The notes: generated by a model not told the origin, from the sequence alone. DNA of 64,000 nucleotides from Helicobacter sp. 11S02596-1 (GCF_002272825.1 NZ_MLAM01000004.1:88488-152487); one strand, 5' to 3'; shown: positions 37,319 to 45,719, counted from the stretch's first letter. Translations and numbers: made by a program.

Positions 37319-37475
37319 GGGTGGGCGGGTCAAAATCCTTTAGGAGCGAACACCAATTCAATCGGTGGGAGTGGTCTTCAGATTCAGTTTGAAAAACTGA
37401 ATCGAATAAAAATAAAATATTCTTTCGTCGCGCTTGTGTGCTGTGAAAAATCGGAAAATTTTGACCCGCCCACCC
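37319..37475. repeat. Unit bounded by an 18-bp inverted repeat
   Basis: GGGTGGGCGGGTCAAAAT (37319-37336) returns as its exact reverse complement at 37458-37475. The 73-bp repeat copy 2 lies between them. The arrangement looks like a small element with terminal inverted repeats. Confidence 0.7.
37339..37411 (+). repeat. 73-bp direct repeat, copy 2
   Basis: Same as 36970-37042, including the T-module hairpin at 37381-37403. Confidence 0.9.
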
Positions 37476-37525
37476 AAATCGTTGAAGCAAGTGCGACCGC
37501 CGATTTTGTTTTATTATTTGAATTC

Positions 37526-37557
37526 GATTCGCTTAGCGAATCTGAAGACCACTTCAG
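37526..37557 (-). repeat. T module, inverted copy
   Basis: GATTCGC-tta-GCGAATC (37526-37542) next to the inverted TGGTCTTCAG. CTGAAG-acca-CTTCAG (37542-37557) can also fold. The stem differs from the other T copies. Confidence 0.75.
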
Positions 37558-37576
37558 GCGAGTAGATTAAGGTTTG

Positions 37577-37697
37577 GGCGTATGGTTATGCTCCTTAAAA
37601 GTCGCATAGGACCATCGCCGTGCGAGCCTAAAAAAGATAAGCAGTTATCTTTTTTAACGGCTCTCCTCTCACACCCAAAGCGTTGCTTTGTGCGTTT
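37577..37697 (-). repeat. P-Q-S composite element, inverted
   Basis: P: GGCG, t, ATGGT, TATGC, loop, GCATA, gg, ACCAT, CGCC (37577-37619), all arms pairing. Q: AAAAAAGATAA-gcag-TTATCTTTTTT (37630-37655), eleven pairs. S: AAAGC-gtt-GCTTT (37677-37689) between the same outer flanks as the forward copy. Same module order as 36760-36877 on the opposite strand. Confidence 0.85.
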
Positions 37698-37765
37698 GAG
37701 ATAAGTTTCTAAGGTTTTCGTTATGCTTACTCGATTCAAATCATCCCCAATAAATTTAGCTTGTT

Positions 37766-39151
37766 CTACAGCCCCATTTTGCCAGGATTGAGGATATTGT
37801 TTGGGTCAAATGCCTTTTTGATTCGCCTAAAAAGCTCCATTTCCGCAGGACTAAATGCCAAAGGCATAAACGAAGCTTTCGAAAGCCCAATCCCGTGCTC
37901 GCCACTAAGTGTCCCCTCAAGCATAATAGTAATCTTGAAAATCTCCTCAATCGCCTCATAACCTTTTTGAAGCTGGGCTTTATCTTGGGGGTCTGGGACC
38001 ATCACATTAGTATGGACATTCCCATCGCCAGTATGCCCAAAACACGGGATTTTGAAGCCATATTTCTCACTCACCTCGCCAATACGCCTCAAAAGCTCGG
38101 GGAGTTGCGCGCGTGGGACGGTGATATCTTCATTCAGCTTTTTTTTGCCATAAATCGTGATACTTTGAGAAGCATTCCGCCTAGCAAACCACAAATCCGC
38201 TTCTTCTTGCTCGTTTTGGGCAATTTTGAACTCAAGACAACCATTTTCCTCAAAACGTTGCTTGATTTTTTCAAGTTGCCAATGGATTTGTTCAGCAATA
38301 TCTCCATCAACCTGCGTGATGAGTATCGCTCCGGCGTGCGTTGGCAAGCCCTTGTGGAATTTTTCTTCGACTGCTTGGATCGTTAGATTATCCAAAAACT
38401 CCATCGCAACCGGTGTTACCCCGCTTGCCATTGTTTTATACACCGCATTCATCGCATCATCAATATTTGCAAAAACACCCATCGCTGATTGCTTGAATTT
38501 AGGCTTTGCGAGCAGTTTGAGCGTAATCTCTGTAATCACTGCCAAACTCCCCTCGCTTGCGACCAAAATCCCCGGGATATTGTAGCCGGCAACATCTTTT
38601 ATCGTTTTTTTGCCTGCCCGAATAATCTCCCCACTAGGCAAAACCGCACGCAACGCCATCACATAGTCTTTTGTAATGCCGTATTTTGCCGCACGCATCC
38701 CCCCGGCATTTTCACTCACATTTCCCCCGATGGTGCTGTATTCTTGACTGGCAGGATCAGGAGGATAAAACAAGCCCTTTTTCTCCACACTTTCTTGAAA
38801 ATGCTTATTGATAACGCCGGGCTGGACTCTTGCGACCAGATTTTTTTCATCGATTTCTAAAATCTGATTGAAATATTTTTCCATCGCTAGCACCAGCCCA
38901 CCTTGTGCGGGCAATGCCCCTCCGGTAAAACCACTGCCTGCACCCCGTGGCACGACAGCAATGGCATTTTGGTTGCAATATTTCAAAATCGCACTGACAT
39001 CCTCTTCATCTCGGGGATAAATCACCCCATCAGGCTGGTAACGCTCCCTTGTCGCATCGTAGCAATAAGCAATCAAATGGGCGGTGTCGTCAAAAAAATT
39101 TTCCTTGCCAACGATTTTTTTGAGTTCCTCGCGGTGGTGGTGTTCCATCAT
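37766..39151 (-). CDS. glcD: FAD-linked 2-hydroxyacid oxidase (glycolate oxidase GlcD / D-lactate dehydrogenase type)
   Basis: 461 residues. N-terminal FAD_binding_4 domain with VVPRGAGSGFTGGALP and the PASQEYSTIGGNVSENAGG pyrophosphate region, and a C-terminal oxidase domain ending GEHGIGLSKASFM...DPNNILNPGKMGL. Oxidises a 2-hydroxy acid (D-lactate or glycolate) and passes electrons to the respiratory chain; the substrate cannot be fixed from sequence. Matches H. pylori HP0509 in sequence type and neighbours. AAGGA lies before the ATG at 39151; the ATG at 39148 is an equal alternative. Its 3' end borders R1. Confidence 0.93.
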   Translation of the reverse strand: MMEHHHREELKKIVGKENFFDDTAHLIAYCYDATRERYQPDGVIYPRDEEDVSAILKYCNQNAIAVVPRGAGSGFTGGALPAQGGLVLAMEKYFNQILEIDEKNLVARVQPGVINKHFQESVEKKGLFYPPDPASQEYSTIGGNVSENAGGMRAAKYGITKDYVMALRAVLPSGEIIRAGKKTIKDVAGYNIPGILVASEGSLAVITEITLKLLAKPKFKQSAMGVFANIDDAMNAVYKTMASGVTPVAMEFLDNLTIQAVEEKFHKGLPTHAGAILITQVDGDIAEQIHWQLEKIKQRFEENGCLEFKIAQNEQEEADLWFARRNASQSITIYGKKKLNEDITVPRAQLPELLRRIGEVSEKYGFKIPCFGHTGDGNVHTNVMVPDPQDKAQLQKGYEAIEEIFKITIMLEGTLSGEHGIGLSKASFMPLAFSPAEMELFRRIKKAFDPNNILNPGKMGL

Positions 39152-39160
39152 CGATTTTCC

Positions 39161-39913
39161 TTATTTAAAATTTGATCCTTGCTGGACTAATCTATCGTAA
39201 TATTCAAAATAATTCTTGGATTTTTTGCCATAAAACAAACTCGCAAGACTGCCCGTTTTGACTTCCTCAAGCCGTGAAAAAAATGGCGCCATCGTGCTAG
39301 TGACTTTGGATGTGTCAAAAGCAATCTTTTCTAAAAGCACAAGGCTTTGGCAATCCAAAACATTCACATTGTTTGTCCCTACAATATAAAGCAAACCGAC
39401 ACTATAAACCTCGCAGGCTTTTTTTAGGAATTTTGGTTTGGGATCAAACCCGCCAAAATCGTTCAAATACCCCATCAACAAATCAGAATTCATAAAAATA
39501 ACATCAGAAATCTGTGATCGCAATTTCTCATAAGTCGCAGAATCTGGAGCAATCAAAAACGCTCTATTATTAAGATCTCTAAAAACTGCCATATCGCCTT
39601 TTTTGGGATCGACACGAGGCGTGGGTAAATATTTTTGCTTCATCATATCAAACACGCCAAATTTTGCCAATGCCACGCCATCTTTGATGGATTCTATCTG
39701 GAGTTTTGCCGATATGACATTGTAATCTGTGAGCTTGGTAACCACAAAACCGGTTTCTCCGACCTTAAGATCATAAGCAGGGAAACGCAAGATTTTTTGT
39801 TGCAAATCAACGTCTTCTATATTGATTTTCAATGTCTGGTTGAGTTCATTTGCCCCCGCTATCACACTTGCAAAAATCGCAATTATCCATAAGTTTAAAA
39901 ATTTTTTCAACAC
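39161..39913 (-). CDS. PgbA N-terminal domain protein, short form
   Basis: 250 residues with a signal peptide (FLNLWIIAIFASVIAGA, cleavage near residue 21). Corresponds by position and N-terminal domain to the H. pylori plasminogen-binding protein PgbA (HP0508), which is about 450 residues with a lysine-rich C-terminal tail. Here the tail is absent; the protein ends YDRLVQQGSNFK. The core role is therefore probably periplasmic or outer-membrane related, and plasminogen binding should not be assumed. Overlaps the NUDIX gene by 7 nt. Confidence 0.75.
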   Translation of the reverse strand: MLKKFLNLWIIAIFASVIAGANELNQTLKINIEDVDLQQKILRFPAYDLKVGETGFVVTKLTDYNVISAKLQIESIKDGVALAKFGVFDMMKQKYLPTPRVDPKKGDMAVFRDLNNRAFLIAPDSATYEKLRSQISDVIFMNSDLLMGYLNDFGGFDPKPKFLKKACEVYSVGLLYIVGTNNVNVLDCQSLVLLEKIAFDTSKVTSTMAPFFSRLEEVKTGSLASLFYGKKSKNYFEYYDRLVQQGSNFK

Positions 39914-40518
39914 GCTGGTTCCTTATCATAAAAATTATCCAGATACCATCTGATAGCATAGCACAACCCAGAAGTCTTCGCTAGACTATCATCTTCAATA
40001 AAATCTTTGGCTTTTTGGGCGGGCAAAAACAAAACATCAATACACTCCTCATCAATGCCCCCGCCTTGGGTGCGCTTGTTTTTTTCTGTTATGGTGGTAA
40101 AAAATATCGTTTGTTTGCTCCCGCTAATCCCTGTGGAAGAATAAAAAACAGCTATTTTTTTGAGTGCAGAGGGTAGAACCTCATAGCCACATTCTTCAAG
40201 CACCTCTTCAGAAGCGATCTCTTCAAGACTTTTGCCTGGCTTATCGACAAGCCCGGCACACAATTCATAAGTATATCCCTCGCCATTTTGGAAATAAACA
40301 GCGGGGCGAAACTGCCTCACAATGACAAAGCTATCAAAATCCCTATGATAAAGCAGAATCGAAACGCTATCGTGTGAAGCGATGATATCCCAAGATTTTT
40401 CCTTTCCATTTTCGCTATACACCATCCGCTTGGGCTTGATATAGGCTGAATTAAGGCATTCTATGTAACGGATAGAATCAAAATCAACCTTAGAAGTTGG
40501 CTGGGCAAAATATTTCAT
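39907..40518 (-). CDS. NUDIX hydrolase, UDP-sugar diphosphatase (NUDT14-like)
   Basis: 203 residues. The segment ELCAGLVDKP and the following EEVLEECGYEV form a NUDIX box of the NUDT14/UDP-sugar diphosphatase type rather than the standard spacing. VRQFRPAVYF upstream is also family-typical. It probably hydrolyses a nucleotide sugar. In H. pylori a gene at the same position (HP0507) sits between pgbA and csd3. ATG at 40518, 3 nt after the csd3 stop. Confidence 0.82.
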   Translation of the reverse strand: MKYFAQPTSKVDFDSIRYIECLNSAYIKPKRMVYSENGKEKSWDIIASHDSVSILLYHRDFDSFVIVRQFRPAVYFQNGEGYTYELCAGLVDKPGKSLEEIASEEVLEECGYEVLPSALKKIAVFYSSTGISGSKQTIFFTTITEKNKRTQGGGIDEECIDVLFLPAQKAKDFIEDDSLAKTSGLCYAIRWYLDNFYDKEPAC

Positions 40519-40521
40519 CGC

Positions 40522-41679
40522 CTAACCTCGAATCGAAACATAAGCTTTTTGCTCCTCAAATGAATATTTTTCAAGCGCTTCTAGCAATTCATCTTGATAT
40601 TCTTTTGCAACACGTAAAAATTCTTTTTTATCCTTGCCTTTGAGCTCACTTTTTGTCGTTCGGATACTCCCTAGCGGATCAACGGGGCGATTGTTTTTAT
40701 ACACCCCAAAATGCAAATGCGGTCCGGTGCTCACTCCTGTGCTCCCTACCCTGCCGATTATCTGCCCTTTTTTGACATACACACCACTCCTGATTCCTTT
40801 TGCAAACGCACTCATATGGGCGTAGAGGGTTTTGAGTCCATTGCCGTGGCTGATTTCAACGGTCTTGCCATATCCCCCTTTCACGCCGACATACACAACC
40901 CGCCCATCTGATGCCGCTCGGATAGCAGTCCCCGCCCGTGCGGCATAATCCACGCCATAATGCGGGCGGATTACTTTCAAGATAGGATGAACGCGCCCAT
41001 AAGAAAATCTTGAAGAAATACGGGTGTATTGCACCGGAACTTCTAGCAAAAATCCCGCCACCTCCTTGGCATTTTTGTCATAATACCTGCCGTTTTTGTA
41101 GGCAAAAATATAATTAAGTTTTTTATTGGTCTCAATCACAGCTGCCTTGATATCTGGAGAACCAAAAGGCTTGCCTAATCGGTATTTTCTGGTATAAATA
41201 ATCGCAAGCCGATCATCTTTGATGACAAATTTTTTGAAATTGATACTTTTTTTGTAGGCATTGATAAATTCATTGGCAAGGCTCACATCGTGGGTGGCTT
41301 CCACAATATCTTGATAAGGCGATTTTTGCACCGCTAAGGTCAAGATCTTTTCAGCTGAAAATGAAATGATAGGGATAAAATCCATCTGATAATCGCCATT
41401 TTGCTTATAAATATGGATCTGAACATCTTCGCTGATAGGGATGAGTGCCTGCAACAAATCGCCGTTATCATCTTTTAATGTATAATAAGAAATACCCGCA
41501 TAGATTTCTGCAGTCAATTCTTTGTCTTGTGAAGAAAGATTATAATAAAGTTTCAAAGGGATACTATTTTGTTCAAAAAAAGTAAGCAATGTTGCGCCCT
41601 TATCCCACGGGAGTCTTTCTCCAACAGCCCCAAAACTGATGGAAAAAAACAAAAAACATAACCATAAAATCTTCTTCAT
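40522..41679 (-). CDS. csd3: Cell-shape M23 peptidase Csd3/HdpA
   Basis: 385 residues with a signal peptide (ILWLCFLFFSISFGA). The C-terminal LytM/M23 domain has the zinc ligands in RPHYGVDYAA and GPHLHFGVY. Csd3 is a D,D-carboxy- and endopeptidase that trims peptidoglycan and sets helical shape in H. pylori (HP0506). The N-terminal half is the inhibitory and SH3-like region. First gene of the csd3-nudix-pgbA-glcD unit; AATG/TTAAA context upstream, no clear SD. Confidence 0.92.
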   Translation of the reverse strand: MKKILWLCFLFFSISFGAVGERLPWDKGATLLTFFEQNSIPLKLYYNLSSQDKELTAEIYAGISYYTLKDDNGDLLQALIPISEDVQIHIYKQNGDYQMDFIPIISFSAEKILTLAVQKSPYQDIVEATHDVSLANEFINAYKKSINFKKFVIKDDRLAIIYTRKYRLGKPFGSPDIKAAVIETNKKLNYIFAYKNGRYYDKNAKEVAGFLLEVPVQYTRISSRFSYGRVHPILKVIRPHYGVDYAARAGTAIRAASDGRVVYVGVKGGYGKTVEISHGNGLKTLYAHMSAFAKGIRSGVYVKKGQIIGRVGSTGVSTGPHLHFGVYKNNRPVDPLGSIRTTKSELKGKDKKEFLRVAKEYQDELLEALEKYSFEEQKAYVSIRG

Positions 41680-41770
41680 TAAACGCCTTGAATATCTATA
41701 ATGTAAAAACTCAAATTATATATCATTTTGACAAACACCGCCTGAAAGCCAAAACCAAGTCGAAATCTGA

Positions 41771-41776
41771 TATAAT
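41771..41776 (+). promoter_or_regulatory. Likely -10 box for the small membrane protein / flgM region
   Basis: TATAAT, 48 nt upstream of the ATG at 41824; the preceding bases TGA make it an extended-type box. Confidence 0.6.
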
Positions 41777-41823
41777 CATTCAAAATAAAATAAAAATCTA
41801 ATACCCAAAAGAGGCAATCAATA

Positions 41824-42033
41824 ATGGACATTAAAAAATTTGATTTGAGAACTTGGTTTTTCCCAACGATGTGTTTTTTCCTTTTTTGCTATGGGATGGC
41901 ATTCCTTGTGATCTATACCTATACGGCAAATACGAATGTTTCACTTTTTACCAATGTCAAAACCCCATCAGAAACAACCAATGTTGAGAAATTCAAAGAA
42001 GAAATGATGAAACAAATCAAGAAAATTAACTAA
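41824..42033 (+). CDS. Small single-pass membrane protein, unknown
   Basis: 69 residues. One hydrophobic segment (about 13-36, FFPTMCFFLFCYGMAFLVIY) near the N-terminus, then a short hydrophilic tail with charged ends. I do not recognise the family. A TATAAT box and AGAGG before the ATG suggest it is a real gene. It lies directly before flgM, and its stop codon is part of the sigma28-like promoter. Confidence 0.65.
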   Translation: MDIKKFDLRTWFFPTMCFFLFCYGMAFLVIYTYTANTNVSLFTNVKTPSETTNVEKFKEEMMKQIKKIN

Positions 42034-42057
42034 AACATTTACAATATGTGTCGATAT
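42031..42057 (+). promoter_or_regulatory. Sigma28 (FliA)-like promoter before flgM
   Basis: TAAA (42031-42034), 15 bases, GTCGATAT (42050-42057). The sigma28 consensus is TAAA-N15-GCCGATAA. FlgM is the anti-sigma28 factor, and flgM is FliA-controlled in H. pylori, so this fits a feedback loop. Confidence 0.65.
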
Positions 42058-42092
42058 CAAATCCATATACCATTCAAGGAGATTTTTCAACA

Positions 42093-42293
42093 ATGATCAA
42101 TCCAATCGGAACACTCAACACAGCTTTGATAGCTAACGAAAACAAAAAATCCTCAGAAAATATCAAGCCACAAGAAGCCAAAGAGATTACAGACAAAATC
42201 GCACAAATCAGAGAATTGATAAAAAACGATGCGTATGAAGTCAATCTCAAAAAAACTTCTGAAAAAATGGCATTAAATTTGCTTAACCTATAA
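42093..42293 (+). CDS. flgM: Anti-sigma28 factor FlgM
   Basis: 66 residues, the short Campylobacterota form. The C-terminal FliA-binding part is recognisable (ITDKIAQIRELIKNDAYEVNLKKTSEKMA in two parts, residues about 35-62). Start is the ATG at 42093 with AAGGAG 11 bases before it; a GTG at 42048 is in frame but lies within the promoter. Identity is supported by flgN-like and flgK downstream. Confidence 0.88.
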   Translation: MINPIGTLNTALIANENKKSSENIKPQEAKEITDKIAQIRELIKNDAYEVNLKKTSEKMALNLLNL

Positions 42294-42303
42294 AATATGC
42301 GAG

Positions 42304-42333
42304 GATACTCTTAGGCTTGCCTTTTTGAGTATC
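42304..42333 (+). promoter_or_regulatory. Nested hairpin between flgM and flgN
   Basis: GATACTC at 42304 pairs with GAGTATC at 42327, and inside it AGGC-tt-GCCT pairs again. No T-run follows, so it may be a processing or attenuation signal rather than a full terminator. Confidence 0.45.
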
Positions 42334-42361
42334 TAGCTTAAAATATTTTAGGATTAAGCTT

Positions 42362-42790
42362 ATGTTGCACAATTATTTAAAAGGCGCAGTATCGGATCTT
42401 TCGGCATTGATAGATTTGACACAATCAGATATTGATGACATCAAAATCGCCAATCACGAAGATATTTTTGAGCGCAATTTTAAAAAACAAGAATTTATCA
42501 AATCTTTTGAAAGCAAAAAAAATCTTATCGACCAAGAAATTATCAGTCTGAAAAACAAATTCCCGGACAAAAGCTTAGACCAACTTATCGATGAAGGTTC
42601 TAGCGAGCTTTTAGGACAGATGAAACAAAATCTTATAAACCTCAAAGAACTCAATGCCAACTACGCTCGAATCGTCTTTGCCGTATCGGAATTTTACTCA
42701 TCCTTGATTCAAAAAATCATCCCTCACGAAATCTGCGACTACAAAGGCAACAGAGCCCCTGAAAGCAGTTTTTTAAAGATCCAGGCTTAG
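42362..42790 (+). CDS. flgN: FlgN-like flagellar export chaperone
   Basis: 142 residues, predicted almost fully helical and charged, no membrane segment. Position between flgM and flgK matches flgN of Campylobacter jejuni; FlgN binds the hook-associated proteins FlgK and FlgL before export. Sequence similarity in this family is weak, so context carries most of the assignment. 9 nt before flgK. Confidence 0.75.
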   Translation: MLHNYLKGAVSDLSALIDLTQSDIDDIKIANHEDIFERNFKKQEFIKSFESKKNLIDQEIISLKNKFPDKSLDQLIDEGSSELLGQMKQNLINLKELNANYARIVFAVSEFYSSLIQKIIPHEICDYKGNRAPESSFLKIQA

Positions 42791-42799
42791 GAGCGGGTT

Positions 42800-44620
42800 A
42801 TGGGCGGTATTTTATCCTCACTCAACACCTCCTACACAGGACTTCAAGCCCATCAATTGATGGTCGATGTTACAGGAAACAACATCTCAAATGCGAGTAA
42901 TGAATTTTACAGCAGGCAACGTGTCATTGCCAAGCCTGAAAAACCTATCCCCTACCAAGACAAAAACATTGGCAGGGGCGTAGAAGTCGAATCTGTCCAG
43001 CGCATTCACGATGAGTTTGTTTTTTCAAGATACCTCAAAGCAGCCCAAGAACACGAATTTTCCCAGACAGAATTTTCTAATCTCCGGGAAGCTTCAGCCT
43101 ATTTTCCCGATGTCGATGGCGTGGGTATCTATAATGATCTTGAAGAATATTTCAATGCTTGGAAAGACTTGGCAAAAAACCCCAAAGACCCCGCTCAAAA
43201 GCTCGTTTTGGCAAAAAATACCGAAGTCCTTGCTAACAATATCAAAGACACCAGAAGCAAACTAGCCACCCTCCAACAAAAAGCAAGCGAAGAGCTTGAA
43301 AGCACCATCAAAGAAGTCAATAATCTCGGTTCTCAAATCGCACAAATCAATCAACGCCTCAAAGAAATGGAAGATGCCAAAATTCTCAAACAAGCCAATG
43401 AACTCCGAGACAGGAGAGATGAACTCGAATTTCGCCTCAAAGAACTCATCGGGGGCAACATATCAAAAAATCACCTCAAAAAAAATTCGCTCAACGACAA
43501 CAAAACGGCCGATTTTGATGATGAATATATCCTCAACATCGGGCACGGCTTCAACATTGTCGATGGGTCTATCTTCCATCCATTGGTGCTTGAGAAAGAA
43601 AATAATGCAGAATACCTCAATCGTGTTTATTTTCGTGGCTATGATTTCAAAGATGTCGATATTACTGACAAGCTCGATCAGGGCAAAGTGGGTGCGCTCA
43701 TCGGTCTGTATAACACCGGCTATGAAGGCACAAAAACAGGCAAGCTCCAAAACTACATCAACCTACTGGATTCATTTGCAAAAGGCTTCATCGAAGCGAC
43801 CAATGCCATCTATGCCCAGAGTGCGAGCCATCAAATCGAAAGCACCCAATTAGAATTTGAAAACAACGAAGCATTCAAAGACACCAATTACAATATCAAA
43901 AATGGCACGTTTGATTTGATCGCCTACAACACCGATGGCAAAGAAATCGCTAAAAAAACCATCACGATCAATGACATCACCACGATGAAAGATGTCGTCA
44001 ATGCGATCAATGCCAACACCGATGACAATAACGACAACAACGCAACCAACGATTTTGATGATTATTTTCAAGCCTATTTTGATAATGATTCCAAAAAATT
44101 CACTATCCAAGCCAAAGAGCCCTCAAAAGGATTTTATGTCTCCCTCAAAGACAACGGGACAAATTTCACCGGCGCCCTAGGGCTCAATACATTTTTTGAT
44201 GGCAATAACGCCCAAAACATACGCCTCAATACAAAATACAAAAACGATCCGACCTATATCCGCCCCTGGCTTGCCCCCATCAGTGGGAATTTCGATGTTG
44301 CCAATATGATGCAACAACTCCAATACGAAAAAGTCGATTTTTACGATAACAAATTCAACATCGGGCAGATGAAATTAAGTGAATTTTACCAATACGTTTC
44401 TGGAAAGGTTGCCAACGATACCGAAAAATCGCAACGAACGCTTGATACCAAAAAATCGGTATTTGAAGCCATCAAAAAAGAACAATTAGCCATCTCGCAA
44501 GTAAGCATTGATGAAGAAATGGTTAATCTCATCAAATTCCAAGGGGGGTATGCTGCGAATGCAAAGGTCATCACCACGATTGATAGGATGATAGATACGC
44601 TTCTAGGCATCAAGCAGTGA
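42800..44620 (+). CDS. flgK: Flagellar hook-associated protein 1 FlgK
   Basis: 606 residues. N-terminal rod/hook signature SSLNTSYTGLQAHQLMVDVT and the motif GNNISNASNEFYSRQRV; C-terminal signature MVNLIKFQGGYAANAKVITT. The middle holds a Asn/Asp-rich stretch (about residues 405-422). It caps the hook before the filament. AGGAG lies before the ATG. Confidence 0.96.
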   Translation: MGGILSSLNTSYTGLQAHQLMVDVTGNNISNASNEFYSRQRVIAKPEKPIPYQDKNIGRGVEVESVQRIHDEFVFSRYLKAAQEHEFSQTEFSNLREASAYFPDVDGVGIYNDLEEYFNAWKDLAKNPKDPAQKLVLAKNTEVLANNIKDTRSKLATLQQKASEELESTIKEVNNLGSQIAQINQRLKEMEDAKILKQANELRDRRDELEFRLKELIGGNISKNHLKKNSLNDNKTADFDDEYILNIGHGFNIVDGSIFHPLVLEKENNAEYLNRVYFRGYDFKDVDITDKLDQGKVGALIGLYNTGYEGTKTGKLQNYINLLDSFAKGFIEATNAIYAQSASHQIESTQLEFENNEAFKDTNYNIKNGTFDLIAYNTDGKEIAKKTITINDITTMKDVVNAINANTDDNNDNNATNDFDDYFQAYFDNDSKKFTIQAKEPSKGFYVSLKDNGTNFTGALGLNTFFDGNNAQNIRLNTKYKNDPTYIRPWLAPISGNFDVANMMQQLQYEKVDFYDNKFNIGQMKLSEFYQYVSGKVANDTEKSQRTLDTKKSVFEAIKKEQLAISQVSIDEEMVNLIKFQGGYAANAKVITTIDRMIDTLLGIKQ

Positions 44621-45414
44621 GAAAAGATCTCAAAGAGATTTTAGACACCTATTATCAATCAAAAAATCATCCGGGTGAAATCACCGAAGCCAAGCCCGAT
44701 CCGCTCCTAGTTCTAGGGCAATATCAAGATGATGAACTTTTTGAAGAAATCGCGCTTATTTGTGCGTTATTGTCTTATGGCAATGCCAAACAAATCGTGC
44801 TTTTGCTTAAAAAACTTGATTTTTCCTTGCTAAAATCATCGGTAGAGCAGATCCAAAACGCCCATTTCCCGCTTTATCGCTTCCAAACATCACAAGATAT
44901 TCAAAATCTTTTCATCGCCATCTATCAAATCAGCCAAACCACGAGGATAAAAGACGTGATTCTGGCAGGTTACGCAAAAAATGGCAATGTCATTGATGGC
45001 ATTCATTTTGCAATGCAAACCCTCCACACAACCCTCCTGACCCTGCAAAAATCCTGTGCTAAAACCACCAAAAGCAATGGATTGGATTTCCTCATCGGCA
45101 AAATCAACCCCAACCCCAAAGGCAGCTCACCGCTAAAACGTTGGAATATGTATCTGCGATGGATGGTGAGAAAAGATTGCCTGGATTTTGGGAGGTGGGG
45201 AGGTGAGATCGCAACTTCTCGATTGATTTTGCCCTTGGATACGCACACATTTCGCACGTGCCAAAAACTAAATATCCTCAAACGAAAAACCTATGATTTG
45301 CACGCTGCAATCCTCGCAACTGAGGCACTCAAAGATTTTGACCCCATCGATCCTGTCAAATATGATTTTGCCCTTTATCGGCTCGGGCAAGAAAAAGCCC
45401 TGGATACGATATAG
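44617..45414 (+). CDS. TIGR02757/DUF2400-family protein
   Basis: 265 residues. Contains GSSPLKRWNMYLRWMVRKD and ILPLDTHTFRTCQKL, both typical of TIGR02757 proteins, which have no proven function but resemble HhH-type DNA glycosylases in fold-level layout. GTG start at 44617, overlapping the flgK stop by 4 nt, so co-translation is likely although a flagellar role is not implied. Confidence 0.85.
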   Translation: MRKDLKEILDTYYQSKNHPGEITEAKPDPLLVLGQYQDDELFEEIALICALLSYGNAKQIVLLLKKLDFSLLKSSVEQIQNAHFPLYRFQTSQDIQNLFIAIYQISQTTRIKDVILAGYAKNGNVIDGIHFAMQTLHTTLLTLQKSCAKTTKSNGLDFLIGKINPNPKGSSPLKRWNMYLRWMVRKDCLDFGRWGGEIATSRLILPLDTHTFRTCQKLNILKRKTYDLHAAILATEALKDFDPIDPVKYDFALYRLGQEKALDTI

Positions 45415-45491
45415 ACAGAAGAATGCACCCTCCAAAGATAAATCCATTCCCCATAAACAAAAAACTTAAGTTAGTTTTGAAAATTTTTTTG

Positions 45492-45497
45492 TATAAT
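45492..45497 (+). promoter_or_regulatory. Likely -10 box for rpmB
   Basis: TATAAT preceded by a run of T, 34 nt upstream of the rpmB ATG. Confidence 0.6.
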
Positions 45498-45530
45498 TGC
45501 AAGTTCAACACTTTAAAATAAGGCAAAATT

Positions 45531-45719
45531 ATGGCAAGAAAATGTTTTATCACCGGCAAAGGACCAATGGTAGGGAATAACGTAAGCCACGCAAACAACA
45601 AAAACAAAAAGCGATCTCTCCCTAATCTCAGAAGCGTCAAGATCAAGCTTGATGATGGGACTTCAGTAAGGATAAAAGTAGCTGCTTCCACGCTCAGAAC
45701 AATGAAGAAAAAATCTTAA
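45531..45719 (+). CDS. rpmB: 50S ribosomal protein L28
   Basis: 62 residues, full length. [20 protein letters not shown] is the L28 start, and the protein ends in basic residues. AAGGCAAA before the ATG. Followed after 18 bp by the K+ channel gene, as in H. pylori (HP0491/HP0490). Confidence 0.97.
   Translation: MARKCFITGKGPMVGNNVSHANNKNKKRSLPNLRSVKIKLDDGTSVRIKVAASTLRTMKKKS

Larger units (their letters stand above)
36660..37765. repeat. Repeat island R1 (modular hairpin repeats)
   Basis: About 1.1 kb with no credible gene between yejE and glcD. It is a mosaic of short modules. T is TGGTCTTCAG followed by a hairpin. S is a hairpin between GAACGCAC and GGGTGTGAG. Q is a hairpin with loop CTGC. 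P is a nested hairpin bounded by GGCG and CGCC. The order runs T, S-Q-P, Q-P, T, a GC-rich part, T, then inverted T and inverted P-Q-S. The string CCTTAGAAA recurs at module borders (36740, 36882, 37272, and inverted near 37707). Modules recur in R2. Confidence 0.9.

Noticed and set aside
36760..37700. CRISPR array
   Set aside because: Repeats are irregularly spaced, in both orientations, with variable stems, and no cas genes are seen.
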